From assembly GCF_012932215.1 (NCBI RefSeq), contig NZ_CP048788.1:1054001-1118000 (forward strand): 64,000 nt of DNA. The letters run 5' to 3'. A program made the translations under genes and the position numbers. The notes beneath the pieces were generated by a model. That model was not told the DNA's origin, did no database searches, and saw only the letters and a list, made by a program, of their open reading frames with translations. Origin of the DNA: Roseobacter ponti (GTDB lineage Bacteria > Pseudomonadota > Alphaproteobacteria > Rhodobacterales > Rhodobacteraceae). Within the stretch, counting starts at the first letter, position 1, and each line of letters begins with the position of its first letter. Positions 53,355-63,506 of the stretch are shown here, piece by piece.

Positions 53355-54260
53355 ATGCATATTGAGTTCAGACACCTGCGTACCATTCAGGCCATTCACG
53401 AGGCAGGCGGGCTCGCGCGCGCGGCTGATCTGCTGCACATCACGCAATCTGCCTTAAGTCATCAGATCAAGGGGCTCGAAGATCAGGCCGGCGTTGAACT
53501 GTTTGTGCGCCGCTCCAAGCCGCTGAAACTGTCGCCGGCGGGACAGAGGCTGCTGAAACTGGCAGAACAGGTGCTGCCCCAGGTGCAGGCGCTGCAGGAT
53601 GAGTTCACCGGCCTGCGCGCGGGCAGCACAGGCCGGATGCACATCGCCATCGAGTGTCACGCCTGTTTTGAATGGCTCTTCCCGGTTCTGGAGAAATTCC
53701 GGCGGTCCTGGGCGGATGTGGACGTCGATATCCGCCCCGGTCTTGCCTTTGACGCGCTGCCGGCGCTGCTCAAAGAGGAGGTCGATCTTGTGGTGTCTTC
53801 CGACCCTGAAGATCTGCCCGGGGTCGAGTTTGTGGAACTCTTTGATTATGCACCGGTTTTTGTGGCTTCGAGCCAGCACACGCTGGCGCAGAAGCCTTTC
53901 GTCGAGGCGGCGGATTTTCGTGGTGAGACGCTGATCACCTACCCGGTGGAACGCTCGCGACTGGATGTGTTCAGCCAGCTGCTGATCCCCGCCAAGGTCG
54001 AGCCGGCTGCGATCCGTCAGGTTGAACTTACTGCGGTGATACTGCTGCTCGTGGCGTCAAACCGGGGCGTTGCAGTGCTGCCTGACTGGGTGGTGCGCGA
54101 GGTGAAGTATTCTTCTGATTACGTCACACGCCCGCTGACCGAAAAGGGTGTGACCCGCAGGCTTTATGCGGCGGTCCGGCATGATGATATGGAAAAAGCG
54201 TATATGCAGCACCTGTTGCGGCTTGCCGGCGAAGAGGCGCGCAAACTGCAGGCCCGCTAA
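53355..54260 (+). CDS. metR: LysR-family regulator MetR
   Basis: 301-residue regulator responding to homocysteine in characterised members. HTH at residues 10-60 (AARAADLLHITQSALSHQI), followed by the MetR-type sensing domain with HIAIECHACFEWLFPVL near residue 95, a segment shared by MetR proteins, and LLLVASNRGVAVLPDW near 230. Divergent from metF with a consensus box between them. Confidence 0.93.
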   Translation: MHIEFRHLRTIQAIHEAGGLARAADLLHITQSALSHQIKGLEDQAGVELFVRRSKPLKLSPAGQRLLKLAEQVLPQVQALQDEFTGLRAGSTGRMHIAIECHACFEWLFPVLEKFRRSWADVDVDIRPGLAFDALPALLKEEVDLVVSSDPEDLPGVEFVELFDYAPVFVASSQHTLAQKPFVEAADFRGETLITYPVERSRLDVFSQLLIPAKVEPAAIRQVELTAVILLLVASNRGVAVLPDWVVREVKYSSDYVTRPLTEKGVTRRLYAAVRHDDMEKAYMQHLLRLAGEEARKLQAR

Positions 54261-54275
54261 GTCCGGTAACGCGCT

Positions 54276-55700
<1,425 letters not shown>

Positions 55701-55879
55701 ATTCAGTCCTTTTGCGCAGACGAATTCCGGGCGCGATAAGCTGGTTTGCACAAATGGTTAACGGAGTATTAAGGCCACAATTTGTCGCGAATCGCCGGAA
55801 GTTGACGAAACTGTGACAGCCCTGGCGCAGGCGAGGGCGCCCGGGAACCGGCGTAAAGGGGGGCAGTCCGGAGGTGTGG

Positions 55880-56110
55880 TCAGCGTGCGAGACGTGCCGC
55901 CCGCCCGCCGCGCCGGCGGGTGATCCGGCCCGCCCGCCCTGGCAGTTCAGCGATGATGGCCCGACGGGCCTCGACACTCAGGCGTGACCACTGCGTGATC
56001 TCGTCGATGCTGCGCAGACAGCCGGTGCAGAGCCGCGCCTCGGGATGCACCACGCAGACCTTGATGCAGGGGCTTTCGATCTCGTCCCGTTTCCAGATGT
56101 CGTCGCTCAT
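55880..56110 (-). CDS. DUF1289 family protein
   Basis: 76 residues with the metal-binding pattern ESPCIKVCVVHPEARLCTGC, then LRSIDEITQWSRLS, which defines DUF1289 (probably an iron-sulfur or zinc site). The C-terminal tail is arginine-rich. Overlaps ruvX by four bases and so is coupled to it. Confidence 0.9.
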   Translation of the reverse strand: MSDDIWKRDEIESPCIKVCVVHPEARLCTGCLRSIDEITQWSRLSVEARRAIIAELPGRAGRITRRRGGRAARLAR

Positions 56111-56598
56111 GCTCTGTCCTTATTGCGGCGCAATACGGCCATACGGTCCAGCGCCCCCTGCAGAATATACGCGGCTGCCACGTGATCAATCACCTCGGCG
56201 CGACGTTTGCGCGATGTATCCGCCTCAAGGAGCGCCCGTTCGGCGGCCACCGTCGAAAGCCGTTCGTCCCAGAAGGTCAGGGCGAGGTCAAACCCGTCGA
56301 GCCGGTCGATGTTGCGGGCGAAGGCGCGTGTCGACTGGCAGCGCGGCCCTTCGGAGCCGTCCATATTGCGTGGCAGGCCCAGGACGAGCCCGCCGATGCG
56401 TCGTTTATCCAGTACCAGCCGCAGTGCGGCGGCGTCTTCGGTGAACTTGCGGCGGCGGATGGTTTCGAGGGGCGTGGCCACCGACAGAAACGTATCGGAG
56501 ACCGCCACGCCGATCGTTACCGTGCCCAGATCAAGACCGGCAATGGCCTGCAGGGGGGGCAGGGCGGCCAGAAACGCTTCGGTGTCCTCAAAGATCAT
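56107..56598 (-). CDS. ruvX: Holliday junction resolvase RuvX/YqgF
   Basis: 163 residues, RNase H-like fold; acts in rRNA maturation and possibly recombination. LDLGTVTIGVAVSD near residue 21 carries the first acidic residue, GLVLGLPRNMDGSEGPR near 70, FWDERLSTVAAERALLE near 108 and the last aspartate in EVIDHVAAAYILQ. Overlaps both neighbours by four bases (ccmI upstream, DUF1289 downstream). Confidence 0.93.
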   Translation of the reverse strand: MIFEDTEAFLAALPPLQAIAGLDLGTVTIGVAVSDTFLSVATPLETIRRRKFTEDAAALRLVLDKRRIGGLVLGLPRNMDGSEGPRCQSTRAFARNIDRLDGFDLALTFWDERLSTVAAERALLEADTSRKRRAEVIDHVAAAYILQGALDRMAVLRRNKDRA

Positions 56599-57824
56599 TC
56601 CGCCACCTGTGCGCGCTGACCTGCGCGCAGCAGAAGATCAAGTGCGCGGGTGTCACCGGCAAAGACCTCCGTCGCGTTTTCATAGACGGCAGCGGCCTGG
56701 GACGTCTGTCCCAGCACGCCAAGTGCCGTGATCAGCTGTGCCCAGTCTTCGACCGGGCCGCCTTCAGTGGCCAGCCGGTCAGACAGTCCGGAGACCATAT
56801 TGCCGATCATCTCCATGCGCTCTGCCGGCGTCATGTCGCCGGCGGCCTCGATGTCGGCCGCCGTCGGCCCGCGGCCGCCGCCGATTTCAGGCAGCTGGTA
56901 GTTTACCCCGGCGCGAAAAGCCATTTCCTCGATCTGTGCGAGAACCGGCGGGATCCAGGGCGCGTCTTCCGGCCCCTCGCGCAGCAGCCCGTCCCAGATC
57001 CGGAAGGCCGTATCGGGCCGTCCGACCTGTGACATCATCAGGCCCATATAATAGCGCGCCGTGCCGTTGCCCGGATCAAGGCTGAGTGCGGTCTGCAGCG
57101 CGGCCTCGGCTTCGGGTGAGACATAGCCACCGGCCGAAAGCACCAGCATATCGGCCAGACCTGCGTAATCCGTGGCCTCTGCCGCATCACCCTTGAGGCG
57201 GATGACCTCGCGCTGTGCGTCGGCTGCTGCGGGGAAGTTGTTGAGGTTGGCCTCGTTCTGGGCCAGCAGGATCTGTCCCTGCACATCGCCGGGCCGGTTT
57301 GCGACAGTCGTGCGCAACTGCTCCACGAGCGCGATGTAGTCGGGGCTGGCACTGGCGGGTGTCTGCGGGCGCGGCAGGCTGGCTTCGGCGGCTTCCTGAG
57401 CGGGGCGGCTGGCGCGGCGTTCGTCGGCCATGGCGATGCGGTCAGCAAGCGCCAGATCGCCGTATCCCGGTGCGCCGAGCTGCGTGTAAATCGCGACACT
57501 GCCGCCGATCAGCAGCACGGCAGCAACGGCAGCAACGATCTGTGGTGCGCCTTTTTTATCGTGATCGCCGGCCTGTTCCTTCTGAAGTGCCGCATCGGCG
57601 GCCAGAATACGGCGGGAAACCTCGGCGCGTACCCGTTCCGCATCTGCCTGGCTCACCACGCCGCGGGCGAGGTCCCTGTCAACCTCGCGCAGCTGGTCGC
57701 GGTATACGCGCAGGTCATAGGCCGCTGCCGGCTCAGTACCTCGCTTACGCGGCGCGCGCATCGCCAGCGCGATCAGCACAGCGACCACGGTCGCAAGCCC
57801 GCCTGCGATGATCCAGAATATCAT
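56595..57824 (-). CDS. ccmI: Cytochrome c biogenesis protein CcmI
   Basis: 409-residue membrane-bound chaperone for apocytochrome c. Two membrane segments: IIAGGLATVVAVLIALAMRA at the N terminus and IVAAVAAVLLIGGSVAIY near residue 100, with the cytoplasmic loop YRDQLREVDRDLARGVVS between them, and a periplasmic TPR domain from about 160 (PGDVQGQILLAQNEANLN onward). GAGGGGA precedes the ATG at 57824. First gene of the coupled set ccmI-ruvX-DUF1289. The other ccm genes are not in the window. Confidence 0.92.
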   Translation of the reverse strand: MIFWIIAGGLATVVAVLIALAMRAPRKRGTEPAAAYDLRVYRDQLREVDRDLARGVVSQADAERVRAEVSRRILAADAALQKEQAGDHDKKGAPQIVAAVAAVLLIGGSVAIYTQLGAPGYGDLALADRIAMADERRASRPAQEAAEASLPRPQTPASASPDYIALVEQLRTTVANRPGDVQGQILLAQNEANLNNFPAAADAQREVIRLKGDAAEATDYAGLADMLVLSAGGYVSPEAEAALQTALSLDPGNGTARYYMGLMMSQVGRPDTAFRIWDGLLREGPEDAPWIPPVLAQIEEMAFRAGVNYQLPEIGGGRGPTAADIEAAGDMTPAERMEMIGNMVSGLSDRLATEGGPVEDWAQLITALGVLGQTSQAAAVYENATEVFAGDTRALDLLLRAGQRAQVAE

Positions 57825-58049
57825 GCCGTCCCCTCTGTCATGGCTGCAGATGTAGCCGCCCCGGCGCCGGACCAAAAGAGGCAAATGGCCACGGTGCTGT
57901 GACAGGTTGCTGCAATTGCGCCAGGTGTCGCAAACATGTCAGGATGTGACGCGCCGGGTCTTCAATTCTGCGCTGTTTCGCGCAGAAGGGTGGGGACTGG
58001 CGCGCCGGCGCGAATCCGGCATGTTTTTTCCCGGTCGGGGGTCTGTAAG

Positions 58050-59294
58050 ATGAAACGCTATTCTGTTTTTGCTGTCGCGCGCGAGGCTGCACGGTATCAC
58101 ACCGGCTGGGAACGCGCCTGGCGCAAAGCCGAACCAAAGAAAAAGTACGATGTGATCATCATCGGGGGCGGCGGGCACGGGCTGGCGACGGCGTACCACC
58201 TTGGCAAACGGTTCGGCATCAAAAACGTGGCGATCCTCGAGAAAGGCTGGCTGGGCGGCGGCAACACCGGCCGGAACACCACCATCATCCGCTCCAATTA
58301 CCTGCAGGACCCGTCGGCCGCACTTTATGAGAAGTCGCGCAGTCTTTATGAGACGATGAGCCAGGATCTCAACTACAACGTCATGTTCAGCCCGCGTGGC
58401 GTGATCATGCTGGCGCAGACCCATCACGAGGTGCGCGGCTATCAGCGCACGGCCCATGCCAATGCGCTGCAGGGCGTGAAAACCGAATGGATAAGCCCCA
58501 CGCGCGTGAAAGATCTGGTGCCGATCATGAACATCGCCGGGCCGCGCTATCCGGTGCTGGGCGGGCTCTGGCAGGCGCGGGGCGGCACGGCGCGCCATGA
58601 TGCGGTGGCCTGGGGCTATGCCCGGGCCTGTTCTGACATGGGCATGGATGTGATCCAGCAGTGCGAAGTCACGGCAGTGCGGCGCGAGGGCGGGAAAGTC
58701 GTCGGCGTGGATACCACGAAGGGTGCGATTGACTGCGACAAACTCGGGATCGTTGTGGCGGGCAATTCCGGTCACGTGGCCGGGCTCGCGGGGTTCCGGC
58801 TGCCGATCGAGAGTGTGGCGCTGCAGGCGCTGGTTTCGGAGCCGATCAAGCCCTGCATGGATGTGGTTGTCATGGCCAACACGGTGCACGGGTATCTGTC
58901 GCAGTCCGACAAGGGCGAGATGGTGATCGGCGGCGGCACGGACGGGTACAACAACTACACCCAGCGCGGCTCTTTCCATCATATCGAGGAAACCGTGCGC
59001 GCGCTGATCGAGACTTTCCCGATGCTGAGCCGTCTGAAGATGCTGCGCCAGTGGGGCGGCATTGTGGATGTGACGGGCGACCGTTCGCCGATCTTAAGCA
59101 AAACACCGGTGGAAAATGTGTTCATCAACTGCGGCTGGGGCACCGGCGGGTTCAAGGCAACGCCCGGATCGGGCTGGGCGATGGCGGAACTGATTGCGAA
59201 GGGTCACGGGCCGCTGACGGATGCTTTCGGGCTGGAGCGGTTTCGCGAAGGGCGCTTCATTGACGAAAGCGTTGCCGCCGGGGTGGCGCACTGA
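58050..59294 (+). CDS. soxB: Sarcosine oxidase beta subunit
   Basis: 414-residue flavoprotein subunit of heterotetrameric sarcosine oxidase, which demethylates sarcosine to glycine and delivers the methyl to THF with peroxide formation. FAD motif VIIIGGGGHGLATAYHLG near residue 36, GNTGRNTTIIRSNY near 70 and GGTARHDAVAWGY with His183, the likely covalent FMN site. The ATG at 58050 gives MKRYSVFAVAREA, the family start. Head of the sox cluster, but separated from soxD by three small genes. Confidence 0.96.
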   Translation: MKRYSVFAVAREAARYHTGWERAWRKAEPKKKYDVIIIGGGGHGLATAYHLGKRFGIKNVAILEKGWLGGGNTGRNTTIIRSNYLQDPSAALYEKSRSLYETMSQDLNYNVMFSPRGVIMLAQTHHEVRGYQRTAHANALQGVKTEWISPTRVKDLVPIMNIAGPRYPVLGGLWQARGGTARHDAVAWGYARACSDMGMDVIQQCEVTAVRREGGKVVGVDTTKGAIDCDKLGIVVAGNSGHVAGLAGFRLPIESVALQALVSEPIKPCMDVVVMANTVHGYLSQSDKGEMVIGGGTDGYNNYTQRGSFHHIEETVRALIETFPMLSRLKMLRQWGGIVDVTGDRSPILSKTPVENVFINCGWGTGGFKATPGSGWAMAELIAKGHGPLTDAFGLERFREGRFIDESVAAGVAH

Positions 59295-59296
59295 TG

Positions 59297-59446
59297 TCAG
59301 TCGGGCATGCCACCGTCGCCGGGCCCGCCGCCGATGTCGGCGCGGTTGCTGCCGTCATCGGGTTTGCGCGAGGTGCCGCGCCACACAAGCAGACCTGCGC
59401 CGCCGACAAGCACGCCAAGGGCCATCAGATAAAGGGTATCCGACAT
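59297..59446 (-). CDS. Small single-pass membrane protein
   Basis: 49 residues beginning MSDTLYLMALGVLVGGAGLL, one membrane helix, then a short basic and a glycine-rich acidic tail ending GGMPD. It is on the minus strand, its stop three bases after the soxB stop, and only six bases downstream of another tiny membrane protein gene. No family recognised. The ribosome site is weak. I support it as a gene because of its position, transmembrane pattern and clean start and stop. Confidence 0.55.
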   Translation of the reverse strand: MSDTLYLMALGVLVGGAGLLVWRGTSRKPDDGSNRADIGGGPGDGGMPD

Positions 59447-59452
59447 CTGAGG

Positions 59453-59641
59453 CTACTCGCCACTGGTCTTTTTGCCCTCGCCCGCCGCCGAGCCAAAAGC
59501 GATCAGGTCGCTCACATCGACCTCGCGGCCGCCGCGGGCCTCTTTGCGCTCAGCAATCCCGCGCCGTTCTTTCACAAGCATGAAAACGGCAATTGCGGCG
59601 ATCAGACCAAAGGCCAGAACGGCCATCATTTCCTTGCTCAT
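59453..59641 (-). CDS. Small single-pass membrane protein
   Basis: 62 residues, MSKEMMAVLAFGLIAAIAVF, then a charged region KERRGIAERKEARGG. The ATG at 59641 has an excellent ribosome site (AAGGAGATGAC). One membrane helix, charged C terminus. Probably co-transcribed with the next gene downstream (59297-59446). Function unknown. Confidence 0.65.
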   Translation of the reverse strand: MSKEMMAVLAFGLIAAIAVFMLVKERRGIAERKEARGGREVDVSDLIAFGSAAGEGKKTSGE

Positions 59642-59750
59642 GTCATCTCCTTTTTCGCGTCCTTCTGCGGACCGGTTCTCAGCATCATGGCACGGGCGCA
59701 CCGGTTTGGCGAGGTCTCAACGGGTGCCGCGCTGCGGAACTATTCCATCG

Positions 59751-59778
59751 GTAAGTACGTTTGCATGCCAGTACTTAC
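59751..59778. promoter_or_regulatory. Perfect inverted repeat upstream of the small membrane gene at 59797
   Basis: GTAAGTAC (59751-59758) is mirrored by GTACTTAC (59771-59778) with a twelve-base gap that includes GCATGC. Half-site centres are 20 bases apart, about two turns, as expected for a dimeric repressor. It lies 18 bases before the ATG and over the likely leader. Confidence 0.6.
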
Positions 59779-59796
59779 TTATCGCGGAGAAATGAA

Positions 59797-60075
59797 ATGG
59801 CTGACCATACAACAACGACCACACCGGCTCAGACGTCGACCACAACAACTTCTTCGGGCGGCAATGCCGGACTGGCATTTATCGTCGGCGCGCTTGTCGT
59901 CGTCGTCGGTGTGCTTGCCTGGATCATGCTTGCCGACACCGGCAGTTCCTCAGGCGGCGATGTCACCATCAGCGTTGAAGGTGCTGCAGATGAAGCAGCC
60001 GGTGCCGCAGCCGCTGTCGAAGGTGCTGCTAATGCTGTTGAAGGTGCCGTCGAAGGTGCTGCCGAAGGCAACTGA
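59797..60075 (+). CDS. Low-complexity membrane protein with VEGA repeats
   Basis: 92 residues: Thr/Ser-rich N terminus (TTTTTPAQTSTTTTSS), one membrane helix (LAFIVGALVVVVGVLAWIML), then an Ala/Gly/Glu tail repeating AVEGAA and VEGAVEGA. GGAG stands before the ATG at 59797. No family recognised. Followed by its own terminator at 60101-60130. Confidence 0.7.
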   Translation: MADHTTTTTPAQTSTTTTSSGGNAGLAFIVGALVVVVGVLAWIMLADTGSSSGGDVTISVEGAADEAAGAAAAVEGAANAVEGAVEGAAEGN

Positions 60076-60100
60076 ACCCGCCCGATATTTAACAGGCTTT

Positions 60101-60130
60101 GCCGGTGTCCTTCGGGGCGCCGGCTTTTTT
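60101..60130 (+). terminator. Rho-independent terminator
   Basis: GCCGG and CCGGC arms with an inner CC-TTCG-GG loop, followed by six T. Ends the small gene at 60075 just ahead of soxD, so soxD needs its own promoter or read-through. Confidence 0.8.
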
Positions 60131-60165
60131 GCGTCTGCGCCGGCTTTATCTGAACGGAGTGTTTC

Positions 60166-60495
60166 ATGCTGATCCTGACCTGTCCTGTCTGCGGTGTGAC
60201 CGCCGAAGAGACCGAATTTCACGCCGGTGGCGAAGCGCATCTGAAACGGTACGGGCCGGGGAGTTCTGAAGAGAATTTCGAGGAATATCTCTTTATGCGT
60301 GAAAATCCGAAGGGCGTGCATTTTGAACGCTGGCGGCATGTCTATGGCTGCGGCAAATGGTTTCATGCCGCACGCTCCACGACCACGCTTGAGGTTTTCG
60401 GTGTTTATCCTGCGCAGACGGTTGAACCGCCGGCCGGACTGAAATCCGCCATTTCCGAAAAACAGCCGGGCTGGTCCTGGAGGGGCTTCTCATGA
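60166..60495 (+). CDS. soxD: Sarcosine oxidase delta subunit
   Basis: 109-residue zinc-binding subunit. Zinc ligands Cys6, Cys9 (TCPVCG), His58 and Cys62 (WRHVYGCGKW) are in the family arrangement. Overlaps soxA by four bases. Needed for assembly of the heterotetramer. Confidence 0.95.
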   Translation: MLILTCPVCGVTAEETEFHAGGEAHLKRYGPGSSEENFEEYLFMRENPKGVHFERWRHVYGCGKWFHAARSTTTLEVFGVYPAQTVEPPAGLKSAISEKQPGWSWRGFS

Positions 60496-63400
60496 GTGAA
60501 CGTCTGGCAACGGGGGGCCGGCTGGTCAACCGCGACACATCCGTGTCCTTTACCTTTAACGGCAGAACGCTGACGGGCTGTGAAGGCGATACGCTCGCCT
60601 CTGCGCTGCTCGCGAACGATCAGATGCTGATCGGCCGTTCGTTCAAGTACCACCGCCCGCGCGGTGTCGTGGCGTCGGGCGCGGAAGAGCCCAACGGTCT
60701 GGTGAACATGGGCGAGGGCGCGCGGTTTGAGCCGAACCAGCGCGTGACGACAACGGAGCTTTTCGAGGGGCTCACAGCGCGCAGCCAGAACCACTGGCCC
60801 AGCCTTGAGTTCGACGTCGGTGCGATCAACACGAAACTCGCGCGGTTTCTGCCGGCGGGGTTCTATTACAAGATGTTCATCCACCCCCGGCCGCTCTGGA
60901 AGCACGTCTATGAACCCTTTATCCGTCAGTCTGCCGGTCTGGGTCAGGCGCCCGAAGAGGGCGACGCGGATACCTATGAGCATTTCTATGCCTTTTGCGA
61001 TGTGCTGGTGATCGGTGGCGGTGTCGCCGGGTTGCAGGCGGCGCATGCGGCAGCAAAAAGCGGTGCCCGTGTGATCCTTATGGAACAGACCGCAGGCTGG
61101 GGCGGGCGTGCGGTGGTCGATGGCGGCACGGTTGACGGCGCGCCTGTGGACAACTTCGTGGAACAAATCGTTTCCGAACTGGAAACAATGCCGGATGTGA
61201 CGATGCGGACGCGCATGACAGGCGCCGGCGTTTATGATCATGGCTATGCGCTGGGATACGAGCAACTGCGTGATAACGCGCCGCAAAAAGAGGGTCCGCG
61301 GCACCGGCTGTGGCGCATCAGAGCGACACAGATCATCACCGCCACGGGGGCCATCGAGCGACCTTTGTCCTTTGCCGGTAACGATGTGCCGGGCGTTATG
61401 CTGGCCTCGGCGGTGCGGGATTATGTTGTTAACTACGGCGTCTCGCCGGGGGATCGCACGGTGGTTGTGACCAACAATGATGATGCCTATCAGACCGCGA
61501 TCGCCCTTAATTATGCGGGTCTGACGGTCAAAGCGATCCTCGATGCGCGGGTGCTGCCCGAGGACAGCCCGGTGATGGAACAGGTCAAAGCGCTGGGCAT
61601 CCGTGTGCTGATGGGCCACGGCATCGCGGCGGTGCAGGGCGGCAAGCGGGTGAGCGGTGTCACCGTCTGCAGCCAGTCCGGTGAGGGCGATGTGATCGAG
61701 GAGATCTACTGCGATACGGTAGCGATGTCGGGGGGCTGGTCGCCGGTCGTGCACCTGTGGTCGCACTGCGGTGGCAAGCTGGCCTGGGACGCGGGCCAGG
61801 CCATGTTCCGCCCGGATGTGGATAAAGCACCGACGGGTGTGGACGGTGCGCCTTTTGTGATGCCTGCCGGAGCGGCTAACGGTATGATGTCGCTGAGCGA
61901 AATTATGTCTGATGCGCATGCCGCGGGCCAGTCTGCCGCGCGTGCTGCGGGCTTTAAACCGGGCAGCCGGAAGGCCCCTGTGGGCGAAAGCGGCGAAGAG
62001 GCTCCGATGATGCCGGTCTGGCTGATGCCACAGGGCGCGCCCTATAAGCTGCGCTCCAAAGCCTGGCTCGATTATCAGAACGATGTGAAGGTCAGTGATG
62101 TGCAGCTGGCCGCGCAGGAGGGCTTTGAAAGCGTCGAACACGCCAAGCGATATACCACCCTCGGCATGGCCACGGATCAGGGTAAGCTGAGTAACATCAA
62201 CGGTCTGGCCACGCTGGCAGGTGCTGTGGGTGCAGATATCCCGCAGGTGGGCACCACGACTTTCCGTCCGCCCTATACGCCGATTTCGATGGCTTCCATC
62301 GCAGGCGAGGCGCGCGGCGATGTGTTCCAGCCGCTGCGGCGCACGCCCATGCACGACTGGCATGACAGCAACGGCGCGCACTGGGAGCCGGTTGGCCAGT
62401 GGCGGCGGCCCTATGCCTATGTGCGGAGCGGTGAGTCGGTGGCGGATGCGGTCAACCGCGAGGTGTTCAACACACGGCAGAACCTCGGGCTGCTCGATGC
62501 CTCGACGCTGGGCAAGATCATCGTGCGGGGGCCGGATGCGCCGAAGTTCCTCGACATGATGTACACCAACATGATGAGCACGCTGAAGCCGGGCAAATGT
62601 CGTTATGGCCTGATGTGCTCGGAGAACGGGTTCCTGATCGATGACGGTGTGGTGGCGCGGATCGATGAGGACACCTTTCTTTGCCATACGACTACGGGCG
62701 GGGCGGAGCACATCCACCAGCATATGGAAGAGTGGCTGCAGACCGAATGGTGGGACTGGCAGGTCTATGTGGCCAACATCACCGAGCAGTATGCACAGAT
62801 CGCCGTGGTGGGCCCCAATGCGCGTGCGGCGCTGGAAAAGCTGGGCGGGATGGATGTCTCTGCCGAAGGGCTGGGGTTCATGGAATGGGCGGACGGCACG
62901 CTCGGCGGCTTTAAGTGTCGGGTCTTCCGGATCTCCTTCTCCGGTGAACTGAGTTATGAGATAGCGGTGGATGCAGGCCAGGGGCAGGCTTTCTGGGACG
63001 CTCTGATGGTGGTGGGTCACGATCTGGGTGTGATGCCCTACGGCACGGAGACACTTCACGTTCTGCGCGCCGAAAAGGGCTTCATCATGATCGGGGACGA
63101 GACCGACGGCACGGTGATCCCGCAGGATCTGGGGCTGAACTGGGCCATCTCAAAGAAAAAGGACGACTTTCTGGGCAAACGCGCGCAGGAGCGCAGCCAC
63201 ATGACGGACCCGGACCGCTGGAAGCTGGTGGGGCTGGAGACGGTATCAGGGGGCGTGCTGCCTGATGGTGCTTATGCGGTGGGCACGGGCACCAATGCCA
63301 ATGGCCAGCGCAATGTGATCGGACGCGTGACGTCAAGCTATCACTCGGCCACGCTGGGCCGGGGGATTGCCATGGGGCTGGTGCTGAACGGACCTGACCG

Positions 63401-63506
63401 GATGGGTGAGGTGATTGAGTTCCCGGGCACTGAAGGCGCGACATTCCGGGCGAAAATCGTCGACCCGGTGTTCTATGATAAAGAAGGGGAGAAGCAGAAT
63501 GTCTGA
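60492..63506 (+). CDS. soxA: Sarcosine oxidase alpha subunit
   Basis: 1004-residue subunit. N-terminal ferredoxin-like domain (TGCEGDTLASALLANDQ and FKYHRPRGVVASGAEEPN), then the NAD-binding Rossmann domain with VIGGGVAGLQAAHAAA near residue 172, and a C-terminal GcvT-like tetrahydrofolate domain (GTETLHVLRAEKGFIMIG near 853). The overlap with soxD (ATGA) and with soxG (eight bases) shows tight coupling. Confidence 0.97.
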   Translation: MSERLATGGRLVNRDTSVSFTFNGRTLTGCEGDTLASALLANDQMLIGRSFKYHRPRGVVASGAEEPNGLVNMGEGARFEPNQRVTTTELFEGLTARSQNHWPSLEFDVGAINTKLARFLPAGFYYKMFIHPRPLWKHVYEPFIRQSAGLGQAPEEGDADTYEHFYAFCDVLVIGGGVAGLQAAHAAAKSGARVILMEQTAGWGGRAVVDGGTVDGAPVDNFVEQIVSELETMPDVTMRTRMTGAGVYDHGYALGYEQLRDNAPQKEGPRHRLWRIRATQIITATGAIERPLSFAGNDVPGVMLASAVRDYVVNYGVSPGDRTVVVTNNDDAYQTAIALNYAGLTVKAILDARVLPEDSPVMEQVKALGIRVLMGHGIAAVQGGKRVSGVTVCSQSGEGDVIEEIYCDTVAMSGGWSPVVHLWSHCGGKLAWDAGQAMFRPDVDKAPTGVDGAPFVMPAGAANGMMSLSEIMSDAHAAGQSAARAAGFKPGSRKAPVGESGEEAPMMPVWLMPQGAPYKLRSKAWLDYQNDVKVSDVQLAAQEGFESVEHAKRYTTLGMATDQGKLSNINGLATLAGAVGADIPQVGTTTFRPPYTPISMASIAGEARGDVFQPLRRTPMHDWHDSNGAHWEPVGQWRRPYAYVRSGESVADAVNREVFNTRQNLGLLDASTLGKIIVRGPDAPKFLDMMYTNMMSTLKPGKCRYGLMCSENGFLIDDGVVARIDEDTFLCHTTTGGAEHIHQHMEEWLQTEWWDWQVYVANITEQYAQIAVVGPNARAALEKLGGMDVSAEGLGFMEWADGTLGGFKCRVFRISFSGELSYEIAVDAGQGQAFWDALMVVGHDLGVMPYGTETLHVLRAEKGFIMIGDETDGTVIPQDLGLNWAISKKKDDFLGKRAQERSHMTDPDRWKLVGLETVSGGVLPDGAYAVGTGTNANGQRNVIGRVTSSYHSATLGRGIAMGLVLNGPDRMGEVIEFPGTEGATFRAKIVDPVFYDKEGEKQNV

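Noticed and set aside
60405-63059. 884-codon open frame antisense to soxA
   Set aside because: Its translation is His/Arg-rich and matches no family; it mirrors the codon pattern of soxA, whose protein is unmistakable.
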